A stretch of DNA of 64,000 nt from Salibacterium aidingense DSM 18341 (lineage in GTDB: Bacteria > Bacillota > Bacilli > Bacillales > Marinococcaceae), in contig NZ_AUCI01000015.1 of NCBI RefSeq assembly GCF_000429685.1, positions 29,023-93,022 on the forward strand, read 5' to 3'. The notes under the pieces were generated by a model that saw nothing but the letters and a program-made list of their open reading frames with translations, did not search any database and was not told the origin of the DNA. Positions 1 to 8,962 of the stretch are shown here, one piece after another. The position numbers were made by a program, and so were the translations under genes. Position 1 is the first letter of the stretch; every line of letters begins with the position of its first letter.

Positions 1-671
1 TCCACCGCATCTTTCCAATTATCTTCAGCTACTCCGAAGTAATCCAGCATTTCTTCGGAACGGAGAAATCCAGGCGTCACGGCCAGGGCTGTAACATGAT
101 GAGGCGCAAGATCTTCAGCCATCGCCGAAGCAAGATGGATAGGAGAAATTTTGGCCAGACTGTAATACATATTCCCACGGTACCTGTAATCTTTTCCGTC
201 CGTCACTTCAATGATAAGCCCACCTCTGTTCTTCACCATAAGAGGGGTCCCGATACGGCTGGTAATGAGATGAGTGTGAACCGCCCGCTGCTGCATCAAA
301 AGGCCATTGGATAAGGAATGTTCCCAGAAAGGCACGTCCCACTCGGTTAATTGCTCGCCGCCCCAAATATCATTGATGAGAATGTCGAGCCTGCCGTCCT
401 GTTCGTCTTCCACTTTTTTAAACAGCCGTTTTACCTCGTCTGGTTTCGTATGATCGGTCTGAACCGCGATCCCGGTTCCTCCCTGCGCGGTTACCATGTC
501 CGCAGTATCCTCAATCGTTTCGGGACGGTTCAAATCAGAACGGCTGCCGCGGACACTGCGGCCGGTACAGTACACCACAGCTCCTTCCTTTCCCAGAGAA
601 ACGGCAATGGCCCGCCCGGCTCCTCTTGTAGCTCCTGCGACGACTGCTGTTTTTCCTTGTAATGATGTCAT
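1..671 (-). CDS. SDR family oxidoreductase, 3' end outside window
   Basis: A reading frame open to the window edge encodes about 223 residues of a short-chain dehydrogenase. The N-terminal nucleotide-binding motif AGATRGAGR lies near residues 12-20 and the active-site pattern Y-x3-K appears as YSLAK further on. A strong AGGAGG precedes the ATG at 671. The Rossmann motif reads GATRGAGR rather than the usual TGxxxGIG, and the segment LINDIWGGE replaces the usual NNAG, as in a Bacillus subfamily of SDRs. The substrate is unknown. It is transcribed away from a WYL-domain regulator across a 100-bp region that holds a candidate operator, so that regulator probably controls it. The gene is incomplete only because the window ends. 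Confidence 0.85.
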   Translation of the reverse strand, partial: MTSLQGKTAVVAGATRGAGRAIAVSLGKEGAVVYCTGRSVRGSRSDLNRPETIEDTADMVTAQGGTGIAVQTDHTKPDEVKRLFKKVEDEQDGRLDILINDIWGGEQLTEWDVPFWEHSLSNGLLMQQRAVHTHLITSRIGTPLMVKNRGGLIIEVTDGKDYRYRGNMYYSLAKISPIHLASAMAEDLAPHHVTALAVTPGFLRSEEMLDYFGVAEDNWKDAV

Positions 672-722
672 AGAAAAATCCCTCCTGATTCAGTTTTCTC
701 CTATAGTCTCTCACGGGATATA

Positions 723-737
723 TGACAACCCCTGTCA
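723..737. promoter_or_regulatory. Candidate operator in divergent SDR/WYL promoter region
   Basis: TGACA-ACCCC-TGTCA forms a perfect 5-bp inverted repeat with a 5-bp spacer, centred between the two divergent start codons (671 and 776). Its position suggests it is the site where the WYL regulator binds to control itself and the SDR gene. This is inferred from symmetry and position only. Confidence 0.4.
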
Positions 738-775
738 AGTTACTATGATAAAATGATGAAAAAAGGAGGGGTTTG

Positions 776-1735
776 ATGAGGGCGGACCGATTACTATCGA
801 TTCTTTTATATCTGCAGACGTATGGAAAAGCTACCTCCAAACAGCTCGCTGAAAAACTGGAGGTATCAGATCGAACCATTGTCCGCGATATGGAGGCACT
901 AAGTATGGCAGGAGTGCCGGTGTATGCAGAGCGCGGGTCACAGGGTGGCTGGAGACTTTCCGAAAACTACCGCACCGAATTAACCGGCATGAAAACAGGG
1001 GAAATACAATCACTCCTGCTCTCCAACCAGAACCGGCTCATGAGTGATTTAGGACTGAAACAAGATTTTGAACAGGCTCTGCAGAAATTAATCGCCGAAA
1101 CACCACAAGCGGTTCGTCAGAGGGCGGAGGAGGTCAGGCAGAAAATACATATTGATGCAGCCGGCTGGCATCAGGTGAGGGAAACCATTCCTTATTTAAC
1201 CGCAGTACAGCAGGCGGTGTGGGAAGAACGGGTTCTTTTGATCCATTATCAACGGGAAGAAAAAACAGTGGAACGCCGTGTCCACCCGCTCGGTCTGGTT
1301 GCCAAAGGCTCGATTTGGTATATGGCGGCCGAAGTGGAAGAAAGTATACGCACTTACCGGGTCTCCCGCCTCAGCAGTGTTCAACTGTTGGAAGAAACGT
1401 TCGTAAGACCGGCCGATTTTAATCTGGAATCCTACTGGGAAACTTCCATCAAGGAATTCAGATCCAAACTGCCGCGGTATCCTGCGGTAATCAAAATGAA
1501 AGAAAGCCTGCAGGAACGTTTTTTTAAAGAACGCTTTGTGAGCCGGCGGAACAATGGAACGAAACAGTCGGACGGATGGGTTGAAATAGAGGTGGAATTT
1601 CAGACGCTTGCTTCCGCGACAGAATTGGTGCTTGCCTCTGGGGCAGGGATAGAGGTCACCGCTCCCGGGGAGTTAAGGAAAAACGTAGCTGCCAGTGCTT
1701 CTTCCATCGTGGCTTTATACGAGAAGGGAGGGTAG
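776..1735 (+). CDS. YafY/DeoR-type HTH regulator with WYL domain
   Basis: This 319-residue protein has an N-terminal HTH (about residues 5-55, with the recognition-helix segment SDRTIVRDMEAL) followed by a WYL ligand-sensing domain (about 130-230; motif region LLIHYQREEKTVERRVHPLGLVAK shows the fold) and a WCX-like C-terminal extension. It is the expected length for YafY-family transcription factors. I place the start at the ATG at 776, because the overlapping TTG at 773 lies too close to the AGGAGGG at 764-770. It is divergent from the SDR gene, so a local repressor or activator role is likely. The effector is unknown. Confidence 0.85.
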   Translation: MRADRLLSILLYLQTYGKATSKQLAEKLEVSDRTIVRDMEALSMAGVPVYAERGSQGGWRLSENYRTELTGMKTGEIQSLLLSNQNRLMSDLGLKQDFEQALQKLIAETPQAVRQRAEEVRQKIHIDAAGWHQVRETIPYLTAVQQAVWEERVLLIHYQREEKTVERRVHPLGLVAKGSIWYMAAEVEESIRTYRVSRLSSVQLLEETFVRPADFNLESYWETSIKEFRSKLPRYPAVIKMKESLQERFFKERFVSRRNNGTKQSDGWVEIEVEFQTLASATELVLASGAGIEVTAPGELRKNVAASASSIVALYEKGG

Positions 1736-1764
1736 GCCCAATACGGGAGGAGAGGGGGAGAGAT

Positions 1765-1854
1765 ATGATCGAATTTATTTTTGGTAACATTTTCCTTATA
1801 TTAATAGTGGTAGGTCTGTTATTTTTGTTATACTTAAGAATAACAAGAAAATAG
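1765..1854 (+). CDS. 29-residue single-pass membrane peptide
   Basis: A short ORF starts with ATG 7-10 bases after a G-rich ribosome binding site (GGAGAGGGGGAG). After MIEFIFGN it is almost wholly hydrophobic and ends in the basic RITRK. It would form one membrane helix with a cytoplasmic positive tail. It sits between the WYL regulator and another small membrane protein. I do not recognise a family; the assignment rests on RBS, length and composition. Confidence 0.4.
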   Translation: MIEFIFGNIFLILIVVGLLFLLYLRITRK

Positions 1855-1881
1855 GAAATATATTTCGGGGAGGGGATCATC

Positions 1882-2124
1882 TTGAAAAAGTTTCTATCAT
1901 TTATCATATTGTTTTCGGTTCTGTTTTTGCTCTTTCAACTTGTTTCCGGCATGCTTGTTACCTGGATGTATGACCCGGAAATCAAGCCGGGAGTTGTGAT
2001 GCCGCATTATTCTCTGTTTGGGGAAAGCAGCGGGGCCTTTCTTATCGCTCTTGCTGCCGCAGCAGGAGCTTATGGAGTGATTCATATTGCTGGGACAAAA
2101 TTTTTTAGTCAGGCACTTTCCTGA
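1882..2124 (+). CDS. Small hypothetical membrane protein (80 aa)
   Basis: The TTG start follows GGGGAGGGG with suitable spacing. The protein has an N-terminal hydrophobic helix (about residues 4-28), a short polar stretch (YDPEIKPGVVMPHYS), and a second hydrophobic segment rich in alanine (about 50-70). The family is not recognised. It follows the 29-residue membrane ORF in the same direction and is convergent with the next gene. Confidence 0.5.
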   Translation: MKKFLSFIILFSVLFLLFQLVSGMLVTWMYDPEIKPGVVMPHYSLFGESSGAFLIALAAAAGAYGVIHIAGTKFFSQALS

Positions 2125-2144
2125 ACCTGGCGGCTATTCCATGG

Positions 2145-2513
2145 TTATTCTTGGCCTTCCTGCCGGGCTTTCAGTACCTCAATCGCGGTTTCCAGATAGA
2201 AGACATAGGCGGATTCTTCTTCCGGTTCTACGTTGCCTGGAATGATCCGCTGCAGCCGTTCAAAGTTATCAATAATTAAATAACGGTCTAGATTCCGGGA
2301 GGTCCGTATGTTATCGAGCCATTCTGTGTAATTCATAAAAAAATCAATATTATCCATCTCATAGGTCGTTTCCAGATGATCAAGGTGCTGGACATTGTCT
2401 TCTTTTGTTTTCTCATGGCCGCGTTCTTCAAACTGATCCCATAAATCAGGGAACGCATCATATATTTCTCCGACGACCTCGCGTACAATCACATCTTTTG
2501 CCATATCATTCAT
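2145..2513 (-). CDS. Hypothetical acidic protein (122 aa)
   Basis: The ORF encodes a soluble, strongly acidic, mostly helical protein with no signal peptide or membrane segment. I do not recognise the family. Two in-frame ATGs (2513 and 2504) are possible and neither has a strong Shine-Dalgarno sequence. The codon use resembles neighbouring genes and no longer frame competes here, which supports it being real. It is convergent with the small membrane gene upstream. Confidence 0.5.
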   Translation of the reverse strand: MNDMAKDVIVREVVGEIYDAFPDLWDQFEERGHEKTKEDNVQHLDHLETTYEMDNIDFFMNYTEWLDNIRTSRNLDRYLIIDNFERLQRIIPGNVEPEEESAYVFYLETAIEVLKARQEGQE

Positions 2514-2746
2514 CAGTCTGCCACAACCTTATATCTTCTAATTTCAACAGCCATTTTCTCGACCTTGATGTTAGTCATTTTAACATATATTCACCGATGC
2601 ATTTAAGCATTTTAATGCCTTCGCGTAAAAGAGCAAAAATCGATCCATTATCGATGGACGGGCTGGGAAAATAGAGGTGATATTCTTATATTCAGGATGG
2701 ACCAGAGATAATAAATGAAAAAGGAAAAATGGAGGAGAGAGGTTAC

Positions 2747-3295
2747 ATGTTTATATATCAGCTGGATACTTCATCGAAGTTGAAATTACTGGATCAGCAG
2801 GATGCCGAAGCTCTGTTTTCTTTGATTAAACAGTCAGAGGATCACTTAAAAAAATGGCTGCCGTGGGTGGAGTTTACGAAGCAGGTGGAGGACACGAAAA
2901 CGTTTATTGCCTCTGTGATGTAGCAATATGCCGACAATAACGGCTGGCAGGCGGGAATTTGGTACAAGAATAGGCTTGCCGGAGTCATTGGGTTCCATTA
3001 CATAGACTGGTCCAATCAATCGACCAGTATCGGTTACTGGCTTGGTCATGAGTACCAGGGGCTGGGGCTGATGACGAAAGCCTGCCGGGCTTTAATGGAA
3101 TATGCGTTTGAAAACGTGCATCTTCACCGCGTGGAAATCAAAGCAGCTGAGAAAAATGAGAGAAGCCGTGCGATCCCGGAAAGACTCGGATTTCAGAAGG
3201 AAGGCTGCCTCAGAGGTGCTGAACAAGTGAACGGCAGGCATCTGGATGTTATTGTTTATGGGATGCTGCAGAAAGAGTGGAAGAAAGAAGAATAA
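2747..3295 (+). pseudogene. RimJ/RimL-type GNAT acetyltransferase interrupted by an in-frame TAG
   Basis: The frame encodes a ribosomal-protein-serine-type N-acetyltransferase (YdaF/RimL class): MFIYQLD at the N-terminus, KKWLPWV, then the acetyl-CoA-binding region GYWLGHEYQGLGLMTKA and RLGFQKEGCLR near the C-terminus. A TAG at 2921-2923 interrupts it after about 58 codons; the same frame then continues without shift to 3295. The start is the ATG at 2747, because GGAGGAGAGG lies just before it. A point mutation, a sequencing error, or readthrough would all look the same. With no suppressor evidence, a nonsense-mutated gene is most likely. The following methyltransferase starts 13 bases downstream, so the two were probably co-transcribed. 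Confidence 0.8.
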
Positions 3296-3308
3296 GGAGA
3301 TGGCAAAT

Positions 3309-4061
3309 ATGGGATGGAATGCGGAATTGTATGACAGCAAGCACGGATTTGTTTCTGCATTTGGCAGTGACGTGGTGGAGTGGCTGGAGCCGAAGGAAGG
3401 AGAACGTATTCTTGATCTTGGCTGTGGTACGGGGGATATTACGAATGACTTGTGCCAGCGGGGAGCTCAGGTGACAGGCGTGGATGCCTCAAAAGATATG
3501 ATCGAGCAGGCCCGGAATAAGTACCCATCCCTTTCTTTTTATGTAGCTGACGCCGAGGCGCTGATGTTTGAAGATGAATTTGATGCCGTTTTTTCAAACG
3601 CAGTCCTTCATTGGATAAAAACACCGGAACCGGTCCTGGACGTTATCTATCGCTCTCTGAAATCCGGAGGCCGCTTCACGGCCGAATTTGGCGGCAGCGG
3701 CAATGTGAAAATAATTACTGATGAAATTAAACGGCAGGTTGAAAAAAGGAACCTGCCTTATAAAGCAGAGAACTTTCCCTGGTATTTCCCTACAGTCGGG
3801 GAGTACACCGGATTGATGGAGGACGCAGGGTTTTGTGTGTCCCAGGCTCTCCACTTTGAGCGGCCGACCGTCCTGAATGGAGAAAATGGGCTGCGCAACT
3901 GGCTTCACATGTTCGGCCGCTTTATGTTTCAGGAATTGGAGGAAACGACGGTCGAAGATCTCATTACTGGAGTGGAGCAGCAGCTTGAACCAGAACTCTG
4001 GAATGGCAGGGAATGGGAGGCAGACTACAAAAGAATCCGGGTCAAAGGCTGGAAACGATAA
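3309..4061 (+). CDS. Class I SAM-dependent methyltransferase
   Basis: The protein (250 aa) carries the SAM-binding motif I ILDLGCGTGD near residues 36-45, motif II VTGVDASKDM, and VFSNAVLHWI at the motif IV position. This pattern, with the HWI segment, is like trans-aconitate 2-methyltransferase and related ubiE/Tam-type enzymes. The start is taken at 3309, since the AAGGAG at 3294-3299 abuts an earlier ATG at 3300 but is well spaced from 3309. It follows the broken acetyltransferase gene closely. The substrate cannot be told from sequence alone. Confidence 0.8.
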   Translation: MGWNAELYDSKHGFVSAFGSDVVEWLEPKEGERILDLGCGTGDITNDLCQRGAQVTGVDASKDMIEQARNKYPSLSFYVADAEALMFEDEFDAVFSNAVLHWIKTPEPVLDVIYRSLKSGGRFTAEFGGSGNVKIITDEIKRQVEKRNLPYKAENFPWYFPTVGEYTGLMEDAGFCVSQALHFERPTVLNGENGLRNWLHMFGRFMFQELEETTVEDLITGVEQQLEPELWNGREWEADYKRIRVKGWKR

Positions 4062-4092
4062 GGGACAAAAGTTTATTTCTTGATCATCCTGC

Positions 4093-5049
4093 TTACCACA
4101 GCAGCACCCCTTCCTCCAGACGTTTTACGCCGCGGAAGGCGGCTAATTCTTCGATCAGGCGCAGCATGGCCTGGTCTTTTTTCTTGGCTTCAATCATAAC
4201 ATCGACATCTTGGCCGCATTGTTTCAACGCATGTAGAAACGGATGCACGAAGGTTGCATCGACGAAGCCGGCATGGCTTCGGAACGCCTCCTTGGATTTT
4301 GGGGAGGAGAGGTGGGCTTTTGGCGGAAACGGCTGGTCTTTCCATAAGGCCAGGAAACGGGGCAGGATGTCTTCCAGCGTTTCATCCTCTGTTTTGTTGG
4401 CCTGATAATGATGATAATCGAACATAAACGGAATGTTTTCTCTCTCGCAGATATGGAGGACGTCCGTAGCGGTATATGTTTTATCGTCGTTTTCAAGCGT
4501 CATTCGGCTCTTCACTGCAGAAGGAACCTTCTGAATATTTTCATGGAAACGATTTACGGCGGCTTTTTTATTGCCGTAGGCGCCCCCGATATGAATATTA
4601 ATATAAGCCTCTTCGGCAAGCCCCATAGCTTCCAGCAGCCTGTAATGGTAATTCATATCAGTCACGGCATTGTTGGTAACATGGGGTTTGTCACTTGTGA
4701 ACAAGGTGAACTGGTTAGGATGAAAGCTGGTACGCAGCTGATGCTTTTTCACAAGTTTTCCTATCTCCTTATAGAGTTCCCGGAATGGAGAAATATAGTC
4801 CCACTCCACTTCCGGGTGGGTGGCAAGCGGAACAATGGAGGAAGAGAAACGGTACAGCGGTATACGATGGGCGATGTTAAAATGCAGGGCCCGGAGCGTA
4901 CTCTCCAGGTTTTGACGCGTGATAGATTTCAGTTTTTCCGTTCGTTCTTCTCTATTTAATTTTTTCCAGTTTGTATAAGTTATTGTCTTGGCAGGGGAAG
5001 CGTCCCAAAGCGATAATGCATGAGATACATAACCAAATCGAAGAATCAT
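4093..5049 (-). CDS. uvsE: UV DNA damage endonuclease UvsE (UVDE)
   Basis: The 318-residue protein starts MILRFGYVS and contains the UVDE TIM-barrel hallmarks: [48 protein letters not shown] and a late VMIEAKKKD, which supply the metal-binding His, Glu and Asp residues. The enzyme nicks DNA 5' to UV photoproducts, starting an alternative excision repair route; in Bacillus it protects germinating spores. The ATG at 5049 is preferred over an upstream start at 5115, because AAAGGAG lies just ahead of it and the extra residues are not family-like. It is convergent with the methyltransferase. Confidence 0.92.
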   Translation of the reverse strand: MILRFGYVSHALSLWDASPAKTITYTNWKKLNREERTEKLKSITRQNLESTLRALHFNIAHRIPLYRFSSSIVPLATHPEVEWDYISPFRELYKEIGKLVKKHQLRTSFHPNQFTLFTSDKPHVTNNAVTDMNYHYRLLEAMGLAEEAYINIHIGGAYGNKKAAVNRFHENIQKVPSAVKSRMTLENDDKTYTATDVLHICERENIPFMFDYHHYQANKTEDETLEDILPRFLALWKDQPFPPKAHLSSPKSKEAFRSHAGFVDATFVHPFLHALKQCGQDVDVMIEAKKKDQAMLRLIEELAAFRGVKRLEEGVLLW

Positions 5050-5206
5050 GGCAGGACTCCTTTGCTGTGGTGGGTATACTGCTTTTGTTTTCTGGATAAT
5101 AGTTATCATGCCCATGCCCTCAACTCCAAAACCTATTGTTGATCATTTTTAGGTTCCCCGCCGGAGTTATCCGTGCCATAATGATAGTTGTTAAGGGGGT
5201 CCTTCT

Positions 5207-5293
5207 GTGCAAACCATTTTGATCGTAGAAGATGATGCGAAAATTGCGGAATTGCTGCATTCTTACATAAAGAAGTATGGTACAAACCGGTAA
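5207..5293 (+). pseudogene. N-terminal stub of a response regulator
   Basis: A GTG with a good AAGGGGG ribosome binding site begins a 28-codon frame, QTILIVEDDAKIAELLHSY..., which matches the start of an OmpR-type receiver domain, including the acidic pair EDD. It ends at TAA after KKYGTNR, and no continuation of a receiver domain is visible in any nearby frame. The wording resembles BceR-class regulators. It is a relic: start signals intact, the rest deleted. Confidence 0.6.
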
Positions 5294-5379
5294 TCGTAGA
5301 AAACTCTTCATGATTGTCCGTTATTTTTATATCAGGCAAATTAAATCTGTACTATGAGTTCGGACCCGAGGCCGACAGT

Positions 5380-5431
5380 TGCTGGTCCATAGAGGAAGAC
5401 CAGCATTGACAGTTTTTCATAAGTCACTGTC
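5380..5431. terminator. Two adjacent hairpins, possible terminator region
   Basis: TGCTGGTC at 5380-5387 pairs with GACCAGCA at 5398-5405, and GACAGT at 5408-5413 pairs with ACTGTC at 5426-5431. They lie just downstream of the MFS gene on the minus strand and after the response-regulator stub on the plus strand. Neither has a long T run, so termination is only suggested. Confidence 0.3.
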
Positions 5432-5455
5432 CTTGGCACGTAGATAGCTTTAGAA

Positions 5456-6811
5456 TCACTCGGAGGAGGAACGCTGTTTCTTTCCGGGAAGCCTTATGGA
5501 AAGACCAAGAACAATGGTGCAGAAAAAGAGGGAGACCATCGCTACGTGGTGGAGCTGATCAATTGTCATTGCTCCGGTAAAAAAGATCCCGAGTACACTG
5601 GAGGATAGGATCGCTCCAAGATAGCGGCTCGTCTGAAAAAGGCCGGAGGCGGAGCCTGTATCTTCGGCGCGGACCTGTTCAAACAGCGCCCGCTGCATCG
5701 AGATATTATTGAAGCCACTGCTCATGCCTAGTACGATCATGATGGAAATCAGCCACCCAAGCGGAGATTGGTTATTGAACGTAAGGATCAGAGCCGTTCC
5801 CGTGGTGAGTGCGGTTGCTCCCATTACAAGCGGCACCTTGGCGCCGTACCGGTCCACGAGTTTCCCGGTAAACGGTGCAATGATCATGCTCATGCCAGCC
5901 AGCGCAAGCATGATTAATCCGGTGGACTGTTCATCGTAATGCCTCACCTGCTGCAGGTAAGCCGGGAGCCCGAAAAAGTACGTGTAATAGACGAGACTGA
6001 TACTGATAAACTGAGCATAAATCAGCGTGACATTATAATTTTTCTTTAACGTTATCACGTTGATAAACGGTTCCTGTTTTCTTTTTTCATAAAAATAAAA
6101 CACGACAAAACCTGCCAGGCTGAGAGCAAACATTTCCCAATTCGCCTCATTTTCGAGAGACAGCAGCCCGAGTATTAAACTGACAATGGAGACGACAAAC
6201 AGACCGATGCCTGCAAAATCAATGCGGCGCAGTTGAAATTTTCCGCGTCCGGTGTTGGGCAGGATGAAAAGGGATAACGTAAACGACATGATAATAAATG
6301 GAAAATTGATTAAAAAAATCGCGTGCCAATCCCACCACGAAATCAGAAATCCACCGATGGAAGGGCCGAAGGCAGCAGAGGTGGTGGAAAACAGCGATAA
6401 TCCTGCCAACGCCTGCCCCTGTCCTTCCGTAATATGGCCGCGGATCATCGACATGGCACTGGGGAAAAGCGTCGAACTTCCCAGGGCCTGCAGCGCCCGC
6501 CAAATCAGTAAGAAGATAAGATTTGGCGAGAAAACAGCAAGCAGTGAAGCCAGGGCAGAGATACTTAATCCGCTTAAAAAAAGACGTTTCGGTCCAAACA
6601 TATCACCCAGCTTTCCCATTACCGGCTGCGCCGCAGCACTTGTCAAATAAAAAATAGATACCAGCCAGGACGCTTCCGCGAACGTTAACGAGAATTCATC
6701 CTGCAGCCTGGTTAAGGCAACGGAAATCATCGAAGAGTTTAAAGGGTTTAACAGTGTGCCCAGGCCAATGGTGACGATGAGCAGCCAGGGTCTTTTTATT
6801 ACGTCGCTCAT
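5456..6811 (-). CDS. MFS transporter, DHA2-like drug exporter
   Basis: This 451-residue membrane protein has the MFS motif A between helices 2 and 3 (GKLGDMFGPKRLFL), a long series of hydrophobic helices, and the motif-C-like GPSIGGFLISWWDWHAIFLIN segment typical of the DHA2 (14-helix-like) drug:H+ antiporters. It starts at the ATG at 6811 after AGGTG. Similar proteins export biocides or antibiotics. It is divergent from the aldo/keto reductase and has no adjacent regulator, so its substrate and control are unknown. Confidence 0.85.
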   Translation of the reverse strand: MSDVIKRPWLLIVTIGLGTLLNPLNSSMISVALTRLQDEFSLTFAEASWLVSIFYLTSAAAQPVMGKLGDMFGPKRLFLSGLSISALASLLAVFSPNLIFLLIWRALQALGSSTLFPSAMSMIRGHITEGQGQALAGLSLFSTTSAAFGPSIGGFLISWWDWHAIFLINFPFIIMSFTLSLFILPNTGRGKFQLRRIDFAGIGLFVVSIVSLILGLLSLENEANWEMFALSLAGFVVFYFYEKRKQEPFINVITLKKNYNVTLIYAQFISISLVYYTYFFGLPAYLQQVRHYDEQSTGLIMLALAGMSMIIAPFTGKLVDRYGAKVPLVMGATALTTGTALILTFNNQSPLGWLISIMIVLGMSSGFNNISMQRALFEQVRAEDTGSASGLFQTSRYLGAILSSSVLGIFFTGAMTIDQLHHVAMVSLFFCTIVLGLSIRLPGKKQRSSSE

Positions 6812-6948
6812 GTTAAGATCACCTGATTTATATGTAAGTGCATCTATTCTATCATATGTACAGCTGCGGCACCGCAGAAATGTTAGCGTTTTCTATAAAA
6901 AGAAAAACCTGCTAGAATGTTAGTATCCAAGGAAAAGAGGTGCTTTTT

Positions 6949-7866
6949 GTGAATAAACTCCAATTAGGAAAAAGTGAACTGGAAGTATCAGATATCGCTT
7001 TGGGCTGCATGAGGATGAAGGATTTGACAAAAGAAAACGCCGCTGCTGTGATTGAAAATGCAAGAGAAGAAGGCATCGACTTTTTTGATCATGCCGATAT
7101 ATATGGCGGCGGTGACTCGGAGGAACTTTTTGCAAAAGCATTAAAGCTGACATCTGTGTCCCGTCAGAATTTGATACTGCAGACGAAATGCGGAATTCGC
7201 CCGGGATTTTTCGATTTTTCCAAAGAACATATTATAGCTTCGGTGGAGGGCAGCTTAAGGCGGCTGAACACAGACTATATTGACATATTGCTGCTGCACC
7301 GTCCGGATGCGCTGGTCGAGCCGGAAGAAGTGGCGGAAGCGTTCACGGAATTAGAGACAAGCGGGAAAGTACGACACTTTGGTGTGAGTAATCATAATCC
7401 CATGCAGGTCGAACTTTTGAAAAAGCATGTGCAGCAAGAACTGATCGTTAATCAAATGCAGCTCAGCCTCATGCATACTCCGATGATCGACGCTGGTCTG
7501 AATGTAAATATGCACAACGATCCGGCTGTTGTCCGCGACAGCAGTACCTTGGATTACAGCCGGCTGCATGATATGACGATCCAAGCCTGGTCGCCGTTTC
7601 AGTACGGCATGATCAAAGGGGTATTTGTTGGTAACGATAATTTTCCGGAAGTGAATACCAAACTGCAGGAAATTGCGGAGAAAAAAGGCGTGTCGGACTC
7701 AGCCGCAGCGGTGGCCTGGATCCTGCGCCATCCGGCCCGTATCCAGACGATCGTTGGTACGATGAACACTGAACGCTTATCCAGTATTGCGAAAGCGTCT
7801 GGTGTCCAGCTGACAAAAGAAGAATGGTATGAACTGTACCGCGCCGCCGGCAATGAGCTGCCGTAA
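6949..7866 (+). CDS. Aldo/keto reductase, YdhF-like
   Basis: The protein (305 aa) is a (beta/alpha)8 AKR. The catalytic tetrad is visible as Asp and Tyr in DFFDHADIYGGG, Lys in QTKCG, and His in LLLHRPD. The C-terminal NADP-binding region contains the TIVGTMNTERL segment. It is closest in layout to the YdhF branch, an oxidoreductase group of unknown natural substrate. The GTG at 6949 is chosen, because an earlier GTG at 6940 overlaps the AAAGAGG ribosome binding site. A perfect stem-loop 85 bases after the stop probably ends transcription. Confidence 0.85.
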   Translation: MNKLQLGKSELEVSDIALGCMRMKDLTKENAAAVIENAREEGIDFFDHADIYGGGDSEELFAKALKLTSVSRQNLILQTKCGIRPGFFDFSKEHIIASVEGSLRRLNTDYIDILLLHRPDALVEPEEVAEAFTELETSGKVRHFGVSNHNPMQVELLKKHVQQELIVNQMQLSLMHTPMIDAGLNVNMHNDPAVVRDSSTLDYSRLHDMTIQAWSPFQYGMIKGVFVGNDNFPEVNTKLQEIAEKKGVSDSAAAVAWILRHPARIQTIVGTMNTERLSSIAKASGVQLTKEEWYELYRAAGNELP

Positions 7867-8298
7867 AACGGGAAATGATTGATTGTTAAAATCAGAGCCG
7901 AAGGCGGGTTCAGCAGAAAAGTCATGTTCACATTTTCAGGAAGAGATAGTAAAAGTGACGCTTACAACAAGGCTAAGCGTCACTTTCTGCATTCGAGCAG
8001 CCAAAAGAGATGATTAAACGTTGGCTAAATATTACAATAAAAGCGGAGGACGGCAATTGTGACGAAAAGAATGGTATCAACTCCTTTGCTTCCACAGTAA
8101 CGGCGGGATTAGTGTTTAATGGAGATTTTGGAGGGAGCTCCAGGAAAGTTTGACTATTTGAATTAAAAAAAGGAAGGGAAATGGCTGCTCCTTTAAATTA
8201 ATAGACATTTTTCTTAGGTATCTGTCTTTAAACGTTGGTTTCAACGGAAGCAGACACGGTAATGGAAATGTAAAAAGACCAAAAAAGGAGGATGTTCG
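7867..8298. other. Intergenic stretch with one terminator, otherwise featureless
   Basis: Apart from the hairpin at 7952-7986 and the ribosome binding site of the next gene (AAGGAGG at 8285), I see no conserved coding frame, RNA gene or repeat here. Several short frames on both strands lack both start signals and family resemblance. Confidence 0.5.
7952..7986 (+). terminator. Rho-independent-like terminator after the aldo/keto reductase
   Basis: AAAGTGACGCTTA (7952-7964) pairs perfectly with TAAGCGTCACTTT (7974-7986) around a 9-base loop. The A/T ends give a short U run on either strand, so it may act in both directions. Confidence 0.75.
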
Positions 8299-8880
8299 TT
8301 GAGCAGGCAGGATTCTGACATCCGCGAGTATTTTACACGAATGGACCGCAGTTTTTACATGGACAAAGACAAGCGCCTGGCCAGGTTTGATCAGGCGGTA
8401 TCGATCGGCCATGGCCAGACTATTTCCCAGCCCTCTCTTGTACTTGCGATGACGCTTGCCCTGGATGTGCAGCCGGAATCCAGAGTGCTTGAAATCGGGA
8501 CAGGTTCAGGATTTCAGACAGATCTTCTTGCTTCCTCTTCTGATTCCGTTTATACGGTCGAGCGGATTGAGCCTCTGCATCACCGGGCCAAAGAAAAACT
8601 GACAGAGGCTGGCTTTACGAATATTTATTTCAAGTTAGGAGATGGAAGTCTTGGCTGGAAAGCCCACTCCCCGTATGACCGGATAATGGTGACAGCGGCG
8701 GCGCCGAAGGTGAATGAGACCCTTCTCGAACAACTTAAACCTGGCGGTAAAATGGTCATTCCTGTCGGCGATTCTCTGGATCAAGAGCTGCGTCTGATTG
8801 AAAAAGATCAACTGGGAGAGGTCACCTCCAGCTTTCTGGAACGTGTCATGTTTGTACAGCTGATAGAGGACACGGTCTGA
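8299..8880 (+). CDS. Protein-L-isoaspartate O-methyltransferase-like protein
   Basis: This 193-residue protein has the PCMT layout: IGHGQTISQPSLVLAMTLAL before the SAM motif LEIGTGSGFQTDLLA, then the acidic VERIEPL and GDGSLGW. PCMT enzymes methylate isoaspartyl residues in damaged proteins using SAM, which suits spores and starved cells. It begins with TTG at 8299 after AAGGAGG. It differs at the N-terminus from the E. coli Pcm, as many Bacillales homologues do, so the exact substrate is less certain. It is a single gene, convergent with the PEP-synthase homologue. Confidence 0.8.
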   Translation: MSRQDSDIREYFTRMDRSFYMDKDKRLARFDQAVSIGHGQTISQPSLVLAMTLALDVQPESRVLEIGTGSGFQTDLLASSSDSVYTVERIEPLHHRAKEKLTEAGFTNIYFKLGDGSLGWKAHSPYDRIMVTAAAPKVNETLLEQLKPGGKMVIPVGDSLDQELRLIEKDQLGEVTSSFLERVMFVQLIEDTV

Positions 8881-8962
8881 TACAGAAATCATCGGTTCCG
8901 GGTCTGCAGGAGGCGGGTCGAAAAGGGGCGGCCATATGACGCTGCCTGATTAAAACTTTACT

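Noticed and set aside
2921..2923. Programmed recoding of TAG (pyrrolysine or readthrough)
   Set aside because: No pyl genes, no recoding context and an ordinary GNAT fold without need for a special residue. A nonsense mutation or read error is simpler.
4408..4959. 183-codon plus-strand frame
   Set aside because: It is antisense to uvsE, whose conserved residues are unmistakable. The frame lacks motifs and a ribosome binding site.
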